From assembly GCA_963839725.1 (NCBI GenBank), contig CAWIWT010000007.1, forward strand, positions 124,001-188,000: a stretch of DNA of 64,000 bases, read 5' to 3'. Each line of letters begins with the position of its first letter. Position 1 is the first letter of the stretch. The position numbers and the translations under genes were made by a program. The notes beneath the pieces were generated by a model. It was not told where the DNA came from and ran no database searches. It saw only the letters and a list, made by a program, of their open reading frames with translations. Positions 18,659 to 26,980 of this stretch are shown here, one piece after another. This DNA comes from Kumtagia sp963839725. Lineage in GTDB: Bacteria; Pseudomonadota; Alphaproteobacteria; Rhizobiales; Rhizobiaceae.

Positions 18659-20152
18659 CAGGCTGTTGAAAAAGTCGATCGCCGCCGAACTGTGAGGGTG
18701 ATTTACTATGGCCGAAGAGATTCGGAGGGTGATGGGTGCGCGGCGGCGACAATCGGACTGGTGAGCTGTTCAGCTATGTTGACCTCGAGGCGCGGGTGCG
18801 GAGCGATCATCCGCTGCGTGCCATTCGGGTGATCGTGGACGAGGCGCTGGCTGCGTTGGAGCGAGAGTTTGCCGCGCTCTACTCACCGATCGGGCGGCCA
18901 TCGATCCCGCCGGAGAAGCTGCTGCGGGCGATGCTGCTGCAGGCGTTCTACTCGATCCGCTCAGAGCGGCTTTTGATGGAGCGGCTGGAATACGATCTTC
19001 TGTTCCGCTGGTTCGTCGGCATCGGCGTCGACGATGCGGCCTGGGACCATTCGGTGTTCTCGAAGAACCGCGACCGGCTGCTTGCGGGCGACATCGCAGC
19101 GAAGTTCCTGGCGGCGGTGCTGGCGCAGCCTAAGGTGAAGAAGCTTCTGTCGACTGATCACTTCTCGGTTGACGGCACGCTGATCGAGGCCTGGGCGTCG
19201 ATGAAGAGCGTCAAGCCGAAGGACGGCTTGGGCGAGCCACCGGCTGATGGCGGCGGGCGCAACGCAGAAACGGACTTCCATGGCCAGAAACGATCGAACG
19301 AGACGCATGCCTCGACCACCGATCCCGAGGCCAGGCTCTACCGCAAGGGGAAGGGCAAAGAGACCAAACTCTGCTTCATGGGACATGGCTTGATGGAGAA
19401 CCGCCACGGCCTGCTGGTCGATGCCTGCCTGACACTGGCCGACGGGCACGCCGAACGGGTGGCCGCGCTGCACATGATCGAACCCCGCGCCGAGCGGCCG
19501 GCCGCGATCACGCTCGGTGCCGACAAGGCTTATGACGCGGAGGACTTCGTCAACGAACTGCGCTCGATGAAGGTGACGCCGCATGTCGCGCAGAACACCA
19601 GCGGCCGCAGCTCTGCGATCGACGGGCGCACCACCAGGCACGGCGGCTATGCAGTCAGCCAGCGCATCAGGAAGCGCATCGAGGAGGCGTTCGGCTGGAT
19701 CAAGGTCGTGGCCGGGCAGGACAAGACGAAGTTCCGCGGCCGCGACCGTGTCGGATGGGCCTTCATCTTCGCTGCAGCCGCCTACAATCTGGTGCGGCTG
19801 CCGAAGCTGATGGCGGTGCCGACATGAGCGCGCCCGCAGGCTGCCAACTGATCGGCCGCTGGCGCATCGTCGAGGCCGATCTGTGGGATCGCGGTTATCT
19901 CGACCTCAGCGGTACCGCCATGATCACCATCGGGGAAGACAACAACGGCGAGATCGCCTTTGGCGCGCTGCAAGCCGGCATCGATCTCTCCTACAGCTAC
20001 TCGATGGTCTCTTCACATCGCGTATACGACGAGCTGGACGAGTAGGGAGACGGCATGCTGAGTGCTCGACGAGGCTCATCGAGATCACTTCGCTATCACA
20101 ACGGCGACGAGGCTACCCTCAAAGCCAACTGGGATACTTCTTCAACAGCCTG
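18659..20152 (+). mobile_element. IS5-family insertion sequence with CTAG target duplication
   Basis: The element is 1494 bp. Its ends CAGGCTGTTGAA (18659-18670) and TTCAACAGCCTG (20141-20152) are perfect 12-bp inverted repeats that extend imperfectly inward (AAAAGT/ACTTCT). It is flanked on both sides by CTAG (18655-18658 and 20153-20156), a 4-bp target duplication. It carries one intact transposase gene and a damaged passenger frame. It lies between the MITE-like element and the IS630 remnant, whose sequences abut once it is removed. Confidence 0.92.
18736..19827 (+). CDS. IS5-family transposase
   Basis: This 363-aa DDE transposase starts at GTG 18736 (MRGGDNRTGELFSYVDLEAR), with GGAGG upstream. 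The N-terminal DUF772-type region includes GRPSIPPEKLLRAMLLQAFY. The catalytic domain includes STDHFSVDGTLIEAWAS (first Asp), ITLGADKAYDAEDF (second Asp) and RKRIEEAFGWIK (Glu). The frame is complete, so the element may be active. Its stop overlaps the start of a small passenger frame (ATGA). Confidence 0.95.
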   Translation: MRGGDNRTGELFSYVDLEARVRSDHPLRAIRVIVDEALAALEREFAALYSPIGRPSIPPEKLLRAMLLQAFYSIRSERLLMERLEYDLLFRWFVGIGVDDAAWDHSVFSKNRDRLLAGDIAAKFLAAVLAQPKVKKLLSTDHFSVDGTLIEAWASMKSVKPKDGLGEPPADGGGRNAETDFHGQKRSNETHASTTDPEARLYRKGKGKETKLCFMGHGLMENRHGLLVDACLTLADGHAERVAALHMIEPRAERPAAITLGADKAYDAEDFVNELRSMKVTPHVAQNTSGRSSAIDGRTTRHGGYAVSQRIRKRIEEAFGWIKVVAGQDKTKFRGRDRVGWAFIFAAAAYNLVRLPKLMAVPT

Positions 20153-20156
20153 CTAG
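19824..20156 (+). pseudogene. IS passenger ORF, frameshifted
   Basis: An ATG overlapping the transposase stop opens a frame reading MSAPAGCQLIGRWRIVEADL and on to residue 73, where it ends at TAG (20043-20045). Protein-like sequence resumes further on in another frame (RYHNGDEATLKANWDTSS) and ends at a TAG lying in the right-hand CTAG duplication. The two halves look like one small acidic protein of about 105-110 aa carried by this element, broken by small indels between about 20000 and 20090. Its function is unknown, and the transposase is unaffected. Confidence 0.55.
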
Positions 20157-20959
20157 AGCGGGATGAGATTAGGTTGGGTATATCCGGCATTTCTGAAGTA
20201 GTTTGAGCATTCGGCGGTGCTGATGTCGCGCAGGATATCGCCCAGTGCGCGGCAGACGGTCTCGACGGAGCGTTGCGCGGCGTCTCGGAGCCAATGCTTG
20301 ATCTTGGCGAAGAGCTGTTCGATGGGGTTCAGGTCGAGCGAGTATTTGGGCATGAAGAAGAGGCTTGCGCCAGCGACGCGTATGGAGCGTCGAACGGCCT
20401 TGCCCTTGTGCGAGCCGAGGTTGTCCATGACGACGATGTCACCAGGCTTGAGTGTCGGGACGAGAACGTCGTCGACATAGAGCTGGAAGCGCTCGCCGTT
20501 GATGGGACAGTCGAGAAGCCATGGCGCATCGACACGATCGTGCCTGAGTGCGGCCACGAGGGTCATGGTCTGCCAATGGCCGTGGGGCGCCTCGCCGGGA
20601 AGACGCTCACCGATGGGCGCCCAGCCAAGAGCGGCGTCATATTCGTCTTGGTCCATGTCTCGTCAATGAAGATCAGGCGCGAAGGGTCGATCAGATAGCG
20701 ATACGTGCCACGAGCGCTCGACGCGCGACATCGAGCCGAAGCGCTCGGCCGCGACCAGCGTCTTTTTTAGAAACACAGTTTCTGCATGCTGGACAAACGG
20801 CCAGACAGAGCGAGAATCCACCCTCAATCCGTATCCATCAAACGGCCACCAGGCCGCGCAGGTGAAGGCCGAGGCGCGGCGCGCCACCAGCCAGTCGCGA
20901 TGCCTGCCCGAGATCGCCGCGGCTTGTAGCCGCCGATCTGCCGGGACTGAAGCTGCCCC
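20153..20959 (-). pseudogene. IS630-family transposase remnant, 5' truncated and frameshifted
   Basis: Minus-strand fragments in several frames form one IS630 transposase. RQIGGYKPR is near 20930, RVDSRSVWPFVQHA with FLKKTLVAAE near 20750-20840, and RLIFIDETWTKTNM (first catalytic Asp) near 20650-20690. Then, one frame over, come GWAPIGERLPGEAPHGHW, IVVMDNLGSHKG (second Asp) and YSLDLNPIEQLFAKIKHWLR (Glu), to a stop at 20153-20155. The N-terminal helix-turn-helix region is missing: the sequence ends abruptly at the repeat copy TAGGTCCTGACCCTA. It cannot encode an active transposase. Confidence 0.88.
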
Positions 20960-20974
20960 TAGGTCCTGACCCTA
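20960..20974. repeat. third copy of the MITE terminal repeat end
   Basis: TAGGTCCTGACCCTA is identical to 18643-18657, and the next two bases (GC) match as well. It marks the truncated 5' side of the IS630 remnant and probably the right edge of the whole mobile-element stack. Confidence 0.75.
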
Positions 20975-21009
20975 GCCTTGCTTCGCTAGTTCCGCTTAAC
21001 ATCGGGCCC

Positions 21010-21468
21010 ATGAGCCTCGATTCCGTCCGCGCCTTCTTCGCCGAACATTCGCCTGACATCCAAGTCATCGTCACAGAGGCAAGTTCGGCGACGGTGGCGC
21101 TGGCGGCCGAGGCGCACAATGTTCTTCCGGAGCAGATTGCAAAGACAATCTGCCTCCGCGTCGGCGACAAAATCATGCTTGTGGTAGCGTGCGGTACGGC
21201 ACGGCTCGACAACCGCAAATTCAAGGACCGCTTCGGTGGCAAGGCCCGCATGCTGGATACCGACGAAGTGGTCGCGGCCACCAGCCACCCGGTTGGCGGC
21301 GTCTGCCCATTCGGACTGCCTTCCGCATTGCCGGTCTATTGCGACGTGTCGTTGAAACCGTTGTCGGAGGTGGTGCCGGCGGCCGGCGCCACCAACGCCG
21401 CGGTGCGCCTCAGCCCTGACCGGTTGGTTGAACTGGTCAGCGCCGAGTGGGTCGACGTCTGCCAGTAG
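21010..21468 (+). CDS. YbaK/EbsC-family aminoacyl-tRNA deacylase-like protein
   Basis: This 152-aa single-domain protein matches the YbaK/ProX fold. Its N-terminal helix is followed by QIAKTICLRVGDKIMLVV with the conserved Lys, then DEVVAATSHPVGGVCPFGLP, the family's GxxxPxG-type signature, and an LPVYCDVSLKPLSEVVPAAG tail. These proteins hydrolyse mischarged aminoacyl-tRNA (for example Cys- or Ala-tRNAPro) in trans. The exact specificity is not readable. It is transcribed away from the mobile-element stack and appears intact. Confidence 0.87.
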   Translation: MSLDSVRAFFAEHSPDIQVIVTEASSATVALAAEAHNVLPEQIAKTICLRVGDKIMLVVACGTARLDNRKFKDRFGGKARMLDTDEVVAATSHPVGGVCPFGLPSALPVYCDVSLKPLSEVVPAAGATNAAVRLSPDRLVELVSAEWVDVCQ

Positions 21469-21539
21469 AGCTACCGGGGACAGGTTACTTTTTCCGCCGG
21501 AAGATTGAGGCGCGTCAAAGTTTGCGCTGGCGCCACGCG

Positions 21540-21896
21540 TCACGACCCCGGCACGACGTAAATCTCCCGAACTTCGATCGTTCCGAGTTCGGCCAGCGGG
21601 ATCTTGCCGCCGATCTCCATTGCCTCGTCGAAATCCTTGGCCTCGATCATCACGAAGCCAAGCAATTGCTCCTTGGTTTCTGCAAAGGGGCCGTCGGTCA
21701 CCATGACCTTGCCCTTTCGCCGGCGAAGGCACTTTGAGTTCTTCACAGTCTGCAGCGCCTGCGCGATGATCAGATGGCCGCTTTGTTCGAGCGACCGGTC
21801 ATAGGCGAGTGAGTTCCGGTCGACGACCGCCAGTTCCGCCGATGTCATGTCGTGAAGCTTCTGTTCCTCACCATAAACGAGGCAAACATATTTCAT
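21540..21896 (-). CDS. YciI-family (DGPF domain) protein
   Basis: This 118-aa protein has the YCII/DGPF fold: MKYVCLVYGEEQKL at the start, then VTDGPFAETKEQLLGFVMIEA with the DGPF signature, and a C-terminal IEVREIYVV strand. The family is dimeric with a ferredoxin-like fold and is poorly characterised, often found near sigma factors. Its start overlaps the stop of the small gene upstream by ATGA, so the two should be co-transcribed. Confidence 0.88.
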   Translation of the reverse strand: MKYVCLVYGEEQKLHDMTSAELAVVDRNSLAYDRSLEQSGHLIIAQALQTVKNSKCLRRRKGKVMVTDGPFAETKEQLLGFVMIEAKDFDEAMEIGGKIPLAELGTIEVREIYVVPGS

Positions 21897-22120
21897 GGCT
21901 GAACTCCCCGCTGTTCGAACGTTACCGCGTCGGCAACGCGTCGCTCGCCGTTGATGTCGCGCGGTTTCGAGGCAATTTCCAATCCCGTCAAAACCCCCGC
22001 AACGATCGCAAACGCCAAAAGCAGCCTGCCGACGCTAGATGATGCTTCGCATGAAAGACGTTCGTCGGTGCGCCTTTGTCGTGCATCCGGAATGTCGGTG
22101 ATGAAAGGCAGAATCTGCAT
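21893..22120 (-). CDS. small single-pass membrane protein, unknown
   Basis: This 75-aa frame has one predicted membrane helix (VGRLLLAFAIVAGVLTGLEIA, about residues 30-50) and charged flanks. I do not recognise a family. Support for it being real: a strong ribosome site AGGAGG 6 nt before ATG 22120, and the ATGA overlap with the YciI gene. Against: no homology that I can recall, and an odd N-terminus. Confidence 0.5.
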   Translation of the reverse strand: MQILPFITDIPDARQRRTDERLSCEASSSVGRLLLAFAIVAGVLTGLEIASKPRDINGERRVADAVTFEQRGVQP

Positions 22121-22347
22121 CGAAACCTCCTATGGCTTGGCGAGAACAACTCTCGCTCCACCCGAGGACGGACCGCTTCACGCAGACCCGACATTTTGTG
22201 TAGCTGGAGATTTTCGATTTTCTTTGCGCACGCGGATCAATGGGATCATGTCGATGCGAAAGTCCTTGTGGCACGGCTGGCTGCGCGCGCTATAGTCGCG
22301 CCGAGGCCGCATGAAGCGGTTCGCCAACCGAATACAGGGAGATTGTC

Positions 22348-22773
22348 ATGGACCGTCACGCCAACGCCGTGTGGAAGGGAACGCTCACCGGAGGATCGGG
22401 CACGATCGACTCTCAGAGCGGCGCGTTGAAAGGCCTCCCCTACTCCTTCAAGGGCCGTTTTGAAGATGCGAGCGGCAAGTCCGGCACCAATCCGGAGGAA
22501 CTGATGGCCGCTGCACATGCAGGCTGCTACGCCATGCAGTTTTCGCACTTCCTTGCCGAAAACGGCACGACCGCCGAAAAGCTCGATGTCAAGGCGGTTG
22601 TTACGCTCGTACCCGGAACCGGCATCACCGGCAGCGCGCTGACGGTTGTCGGCACCGTTCCGGGCATCGACGCGGGCAAGTTCCGGGAACTGGCCGAGAA
22701 AGCCAAGGCCGAATGCCCGGTTTCCAAGGCCTATGGTGCCATCAACGTGACGCTGGACGCCAAGCTGGCGTAG
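22348..22773 (+). CDS. osmC: OsmC/Ohr-family peroxiredoxin
   Basis: This 141-aa protein is of the OsmC subfamily: N-terminal AVWKGTLTGGSGTIDSQSG, then the first active Cys in MAAAHAGCYAMQFSHFL, and the second in AKAECPVSKAYGA. The two cysteines reduce organic hydroperoxides in the cytosol. It has GGGAGA-like purines upstream (ACAGGGAGATTGTC). The gene is monocistronic and divergent from the YciI pair. Confidence 0.92.
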   Translation: MDRHANAVWKGTLTGGSGTIDSQSGALKGLPYSFKGRFEDASGKSGTNPEELMAAAHAGCYAMQFSHFLAENGTTAEKLDVKAVVTLVPGTGITGSALTVVGTVPGIDAGKFRELAEKAKAECPVSKAYGAINVTLDAKLA

Positions 22774-23162
22774 TTTCCCTTTTTTGACAAAGTGGCGCGC
22801 CGTTCCGTGGCGCGTCAGCGTAACGGCAAGCCCAATGCGGGCTGGTCGCGCACCCACAATCAGAACTTGCAGGCCAAGAACCTAAAATACTGGTCGAGGA
22901 ACTGGCAGTATTTCAACCCACCTACCCTTGGCATCGTGAACTTCTTCCCCCACGAGAAAATCGGCACGGTTATGGGATCGTTCTTGTTTGGGGGGTATCC
23001 TGAACTCTCCCGCAAGGGTAATTCTGTAGTTGGCCTTCGGTGAATCGGGAATGCCGGAATCGATCCTATCCGCGCCACGGATGCGGCAGAGTGCTGTCGG
23101 CTTGCATTTCGGCACCGCAGCCGCACTTGTAACTTCTGCCTCATTTTGTCAGAACCGGGATC
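22774..23162. other. intergenic stretch without a supported gene
   Basis: It holds only short open frames without ribosome sites or recognisable protein patterns. A run TTTCCCTTTTTTG right after osmC could help end transcription, but no good stem precedes it. I see no RNA gene here. Confidence 0.5.
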
Positions 23163-23792
23163 ATGAACGCCACCGCCGAATTTCCGATCCTCAACCCCGT
23201 CGAAGCCCGCATTCTCGGCTGCCTGATCGAGAAGAAGGAGACGACGCCTGACGTCTATCCGCTGACCCTCAATGCCACCCAAGCCGCCGCCAACCAGAAG
23301 ACGGCGCGAGACCCCGTGATGGTTCTGGAATCGACCGAGGTTCACCGCACATTGAAGCTGCTGGAGCAGAAAGGGCTGGTACGGCAGTCATTCGCGTCGC
23401 GTGTCGAGCGCTACGAACACCAGTTGGCGCAGCGCTTCTCGCTGACGCAGCCGCAGATCACCATTCTGGGGCTGCTTCTGCTGCGCGGCCCGCAGACCGC
23501 CTATGAATTGCTTGCCCGCTCCGAGCGGATGGCGCGGTTCCAGTCGATCGAGCAGCTTCGGGGCGAGCTCGACATGTTGATCGGCCGCAAGCCGGCTCTG
23601 ATCGTCGAGCTTGGCCGGGCGCCCGGCCAGCGCGAGGAGCGCTTCGCGCATCTCCTATCGGGCGAGGTTCAAATCCAGGCGACGGCGCAACCGGAATCGT
23701 TCGACGCTTCCTCGGACCTAGAAGCGCGCGTCCAGGCGCTGGAGGAGCAGGTCGCGGAATTACGCACCCAACTTAAGATCCTGATCGGCTAA
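23163..23792 (+). CDS. YceH/UPF0502 (DUF480) family protein
   Basis: This 209-aa protein carries the duplicated winged-helix DUF480 fold. The first wing has FPILNPVEARILGCLIEKKE and TPDVYPLTLNATQAAANQK. The second has LTQPQITILGLLLLRGPQTA. A C-terminal coiled coil (LEARVQALEEQVAELRTQL) follows. Its molecular role is not established; the fold suggests nucleic-acid binding. Length and motifs agree with UPF0502 members. Confidence 0.9.
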   Translation: MNATAEFPILNPVEARILGCLIEKKETTPDVYPLTLNATQAAANQKTARDPVMVLESTEVHRTLKLLEQKGLVRQSFASRVERYEHQLAQRFSLTQPQITILGLLLLRGPQTAYELLARSERMARFQSIEQLRGELDMLIGRKPALIVELGRAPGQREERFAHLLSGEVQIQATAQPESFDASSDLEARVQALEEQVAELRTQLKILIG

Positions 23793-24070
23793 CCGCTCTT
23801 GCCGTAGATGTCCCAGGCGGACGCCTTGCGCCCCGCTCCGACTTTTTCGAGCAACCGATCAGGTCGCCGACGTGCCGACCGTGATCGACAAGTCGGCGGT
23901 ACTGCTCAAGACGAACCGGAGAATGAGCAGCCCGTCGGCATGGTGCGGGCAGAGACGCTTCTCGGCGAGCGCCGCGCCAATCGAGGATTGCGACGAACTC
24001 CTGCAGCGCAAGCTTGGGATGGTTACGCCAGCGTTGCTCATCACGGGCAGGAGTTCGCCGCCGGCTCAGG

Positions 24071-24850
24071 TCAGACCCGACGCTCCACCATCATCTTCTT
24101 GATCTCGGCGATCGCCTTGGCGGGGTTCAAGCCCTTGGGGCAAGTCTGGGCGCAGTTCATGATGCTGTGGCAGCGATAAAGCCGGAAGGGATCTTCCAAA
24201 TTGTCGAGCCGTTCGCCCTTGGCTTCGTCGCGGCTGTCGATCAGCCAGCGATAAGCCTGCAGCAGCACGGCCGGGCCCAGATAGCGCTCGCCGTTCCACC
24301 AGTAGCTTGGACACGATGTCTGGCAGCAAAAGCAGAGGATGCATTCATAGAGCCCGTCGAGCTTCTGCCGGTCTTCATGGCTCTGCAGCCATTCCTTTGC
24401 CGGCTCGGGCGACACCGTCTTGAGCCAAGGCTCGACCGAGGTGAGCTGGGCGTAGGGAACAGTGAGGTCGGGCACAAGGTCCTTCACCACCGGCATGTGT
24501 GGCAGCGGATAGACTTTCACCGCGCCGGAAATGTCATCCATCCCCTTGGTGCAAGCGAGCGTGTTGGAACCGTCGATGTTCATGGCGCACGAGCCGCAAA
24601 TGCCTTCGCGGCAGGAACGGCGCAGCGTCAGCGTCGGATCGATGTTGTCCTTGATGTAAAGCAGGGCGTCGAGCACCATCGGCCCGCAATCATCCAAATC
24701 GACGAAATAGGTATCGACGCGCGGGTTTTCGTCATCATCCGGCGACCAGCGGTAAATGCGGTACTCGCGCAGATTGGTTGCGCCCTCCGGCTTCGGCCAA
24801 GTCTTGCCCGGATTGATTTTCGAGTTCCTAGGGAGCGTGAGTTCGACCAT
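24071..24850 (-). CDS. sdhB: succinate dehydrogenase iron-sulfur subunit
   Basis: This 259-aa subunit carries the three Fe-S clusters that link the flavin to quinone. The [2Fe-2S] ligands are in CREGICGSCAMNIDG plus TLAC. The [4Fe-4S] and [3Fe-4S] ligands are in CILCFCCQTSCPSYWW and CHSIMNCAQTCPKGLNP. It is the last gene of the operon and follows the small membrane gene by 11 bp. AGAGG precedes ATG 24850. It belongs to the TCA cycle and respiratory complex II at the inner membrane. Confidence 0.97.
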   Translation of the reverse strand: MVELTLPRNSKINPGKTWPKPEGATNLREYRIYRWSPDDDENPRVDTYFVDLDDCGPMVLDALLYIKDNIDPTLTLRRSCREGICGSCAMNIDGSNTLACTKGMDDISGAVKVYPLPHMPVVKDLVPDLTVPYAQLTSVEPWLKTVSPEPAKEWLQSHEDRQKLDGLYECILCFCCQTSCPSYWWNGERYLGPAVLLQAYRWLIDSRDEAKGERLDNLEDPFRLYRCHSIMNCAQTCPKGLNPAKAIAEIKKMMVERRV

Positions 24851-24861
24851 AGTTCAAACCT

Positions 24862-25146
24862 CTATTCATTCCCACTCAGGCGCTTGGCTCGGCCGCTGCG
24901 AATTGCCAAGTGCATCTGTGCCGCGATCATGAAGCCGACGAAAGTCATGCAGGCCACAATCACGATGTTCAAAATCGAATAGGAAGACAGAAATCCGCCA
25001 GTTTCGACCACCGCGATAAATCCGGCCACCTGAAGGGCAACGATGGCAGAAAAAGTGGCAACAAGATTGGGTGCAAATAGCGCTATGAGATAGCAAATGC
25101 CCAACGAAATCGGCAGGCCAAATACAGGGGCAAGCGACTCTAACAT
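24862..25146 (-). CDS. small triple-helix membrane protein inserted between sdhA and sdhB
   Basis: This 94-aa protein has three hydrophobic segments (FGLPISLGICYLIALFAPN, LVATFSAIVALQVAGFIAVV, ILNIVIVACMTFVGFMIAAQ) and a basic tail. Its ATG overlaps the sdhA stop (ATGA at 25143-25146), and sdhB begins 11 bp after it, so it is translated with complex II. It is not SdhC or SdhD, which are both present upstream. I do not recognise a family; a role as accessory or regulatory complex II subunit is an inference from position alone. Confidence 0.8.
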   Translation of the reverse strand: MLESLAPVFGLPISLGICYLIALFAPNLVATFSAIVALQVAGFIAVVETGGFLSSYSILNIVIVACMTFVGFMIAAQMHLAIRSGRAKRLSGNE

Positions 25147-26975
25147 CAATACACCCGCGCTTTTGGGGCGATCTTCTTGGGATCGATGCCGCCCTGGTCG
25201 ACGGGCAGCATCGGCTCGGTATGGACCGGGCGATAGGAGAGCGTGACCTTTCCGTCCGGCGACAAGCGCGATAGCGTGTGCTTGCGCCATTGCTTGTCGT
25301 CGCGGCTGGAAAAATCCTCGCGGGCATGCGCGCCGCGACTCTCCTGCCGGGCTTCGGCGCTGTAGACGGTGGTGATGGCGTTGGCCATCAGGTTTTCCAG
25401 TTCCAGCGTCTCGACCAGATCGGAATTCCAGATCATCGAGCGGTCGAAAACCTTGATGTCCTTGAGCTCGCTCCAGACCTTCGATATGCGCCTGCAGCCC
25501 TGTTCGAGCGATTCCTGGGTGCGGAAGACGGCGGCGTCTTCCTGCATCGCCTTCTGCATCTTGTCGCGCAGCTGCGCAGTCGGCGCGCTGCCATTGGCGT
25601 TACGCAGCCGGTCGAAGCGGTCCATGATCTTGGCCACCGCAGCTTCATTGATGGAAGGGATCGGCGCGTTGCGGTCGATGACCTTGCCGGCCCGGATCGC
25701 TGCCGCGCGGCCGAACACGACCAGATCGATCAGCGAATTGGAGCCGAGCCGATTGGCGCCGTGAACCGAGGCGCAGCCTGCTTCGCCAACTGCCATCAGG
25801 CCGGGTGTCACGCGATCCGGCTCCTTGGCGGTCGGGTTCAGCGCTTCGCCCCAATAGTTGGTCGGAATGCCGCCCATATTGTAATGGACCGTCGGCAGTA
25901 CCGGGATCGGCTCGTGGGTGACGTCGATGCCGGCGAAAATCTTCGCCGATTCCGAAATGCCGGGAAGCCGTTCATGCAGCACCGCCGGATCGAGATGGTC
26001 GAGGTGCAGGAAAATGTGGTCCTTGTTCTTGCCTACGCCACGCCCCTCGCGGATCTCCAGCGTCATGCAGCGGGAAACCACGTCGCGGCTGGCGAGGTCC
26101 TTGGCCGATGGCGCATAGCGCTCCATAAAGCGCTCGCCCTCGGAGTTAACCAGATAGCCGCCTTCGCCGCGCGCACCCTCGGTGATGAGGCAGCCGGCGC
26201 CGAAAATTCCGGTCGGATGGAACTGCACGAACTCCATGTCCTGCAACGGCAGGCCGGCGCGGGCCACCATGCCGGCACCGTCTCCGGTGCATGTATGCGC
26301 CGAGGTTGCGGTCTGGTAGGCGCGGCCATAGCCTCCGGTCGCTAGCACGACCATCTTCGCCGAAAAGCGGTGGATGGTGCCGTCGTCCAGGTTCCAGGCG
26401 ACGACGCCGGTACAGGTGCTGTCAGGCTCCATGATCAGGTCGAGCGCGAAATACTCGATGAAGAACTGCGCGTTGTGCTTCAGCGACTGGCCGTAGAGGG
26501 TGTGCAGGATGGCGTGGCCGGTGCGGTCGGCTGCGGCGCAGGTTCGCTGCACGGGCGGGCCATCGCCGAAATTCATCATATGACCACCGAATGGCCGCTG
26601 ATAGATCTTGCCTTCCTCGGTGCGCGAGAAGGGCACGCCGTAGTGCTCAAGCTCGTAGACGGCGGCTGGCGCCTCGCGCGCCAGATATTCCATGGCGTCG
26701 GTGTCGCCCAGCCAATCCGACCCCTTGACGGTGTCGTACAGGTGCCACTGCCAGCTGTCCGGACCCATATTCTGCAGCGAAGCGGCAATGCCGCCCTGCG
26801 CCGCGACGGTATGCGAGCGGGTCGGGAAGACCTTTGTGATGCAGGCAGTCTTCAAGCCTTGCTCGGCCATTCCCAGCGTGGCGCGCAGGCCGGCGCCACC
26901 GGCGCCGACGACGACAACGTCGAATTTGTGATCGACAAATGCATAAGCCTTGGCGGCGGAGGTTTCCTTGGCCAA
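25146..26975 (-). CDS. sdhA: succinate dehydrogenase flavoprotein subunit
   Basis: This 609-aa subunit oxidises succinate to fumarate. The FAD motif VVVGAGGAGLRA is near residue 20, the covalent-FAD histidine is in FPTRSHTVAAQGG, and the FAD/substrate region is HGANRLGSNSLIDLVVFGRA. No ATG fits the family N-terminus. The TTG at 26975 (reading MAKETSAAKAYAFVDHKFD) gives the expected length of about 610 aa and lies 3 bp after the sdhD stop, with GGGGG upstream. It is coupled downstream to the small membrane gene by ATGA. Confidence 0.96.
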   Translation of the reverse strand: MAKETSAAKAYAFVDHKFDVVVVGAGGAGLRATLGMAEQGLKTACITKVFPTRSHTVAAQGGIAASLQNMGPDSWQWHLYDTVKGSDWLGDTDAMEYLAREAPAAVYELEHYGVPFSRTEEGKIYQRPFGGHMMNFGDGPPVQRTCAAADRTGHAILHTLYGQSLKHNAQFFIEYFALDLIMEPDSTCTGVVAWNLDDGTIHRFSAKMVVLATGGYGRAYQTATSAHTCTGDGAGMVARAGLPLQDMEFVQFHPTGIFGAGCLITEGARGEGGYLVNSEGERFMERYAPSAKDLASRDVVSRCMTLEIREGRGVGKNKDHIFLHLDHLDPAVLHERLPGISESAKIFAGIDVTHEPIPVLPTVHYNMGGIPTNYWGEALNPTAKEPDRVTPGLMAVGEAGCASVHGANRLGSNSLIDLVVFGRAAAIRAGKVIDRNAPIPSINEAAVAKIMDRFDRLRNANGSAPTAQLRDKMQKAMQEDAAVFRTQESLEQGCRRISKVWSELKDIKVFDRSMIWNSDLVETLELENLMANAITTVYSAEARQESRGAHAREDFSSRDDKQWRKHTLSRLSPDGKVTLSYRPVHTEPMLPVDQGGIDPKKIAPKARVY

Positions 26976-26980
26976 TTTGA

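Noticed and set aside
22792..23043. 83-codon plus-strand frame after osmC
   Set aside because: No ribosome site, no recognisable pattern, and it is not conserved in any family I know; treated as non-coding.
23793..24070. short frames between the yceH and sdhB genes
   Set aside because: Several overlapping frames of similar length on both strands, none with a ribosome site or protein-like pattern.
24014..24982. 322-codon plus-strand open frame across sdhB
   Set aside because: Antisense of a well-conserved iron-sulfur protein; no independent coding evidence.
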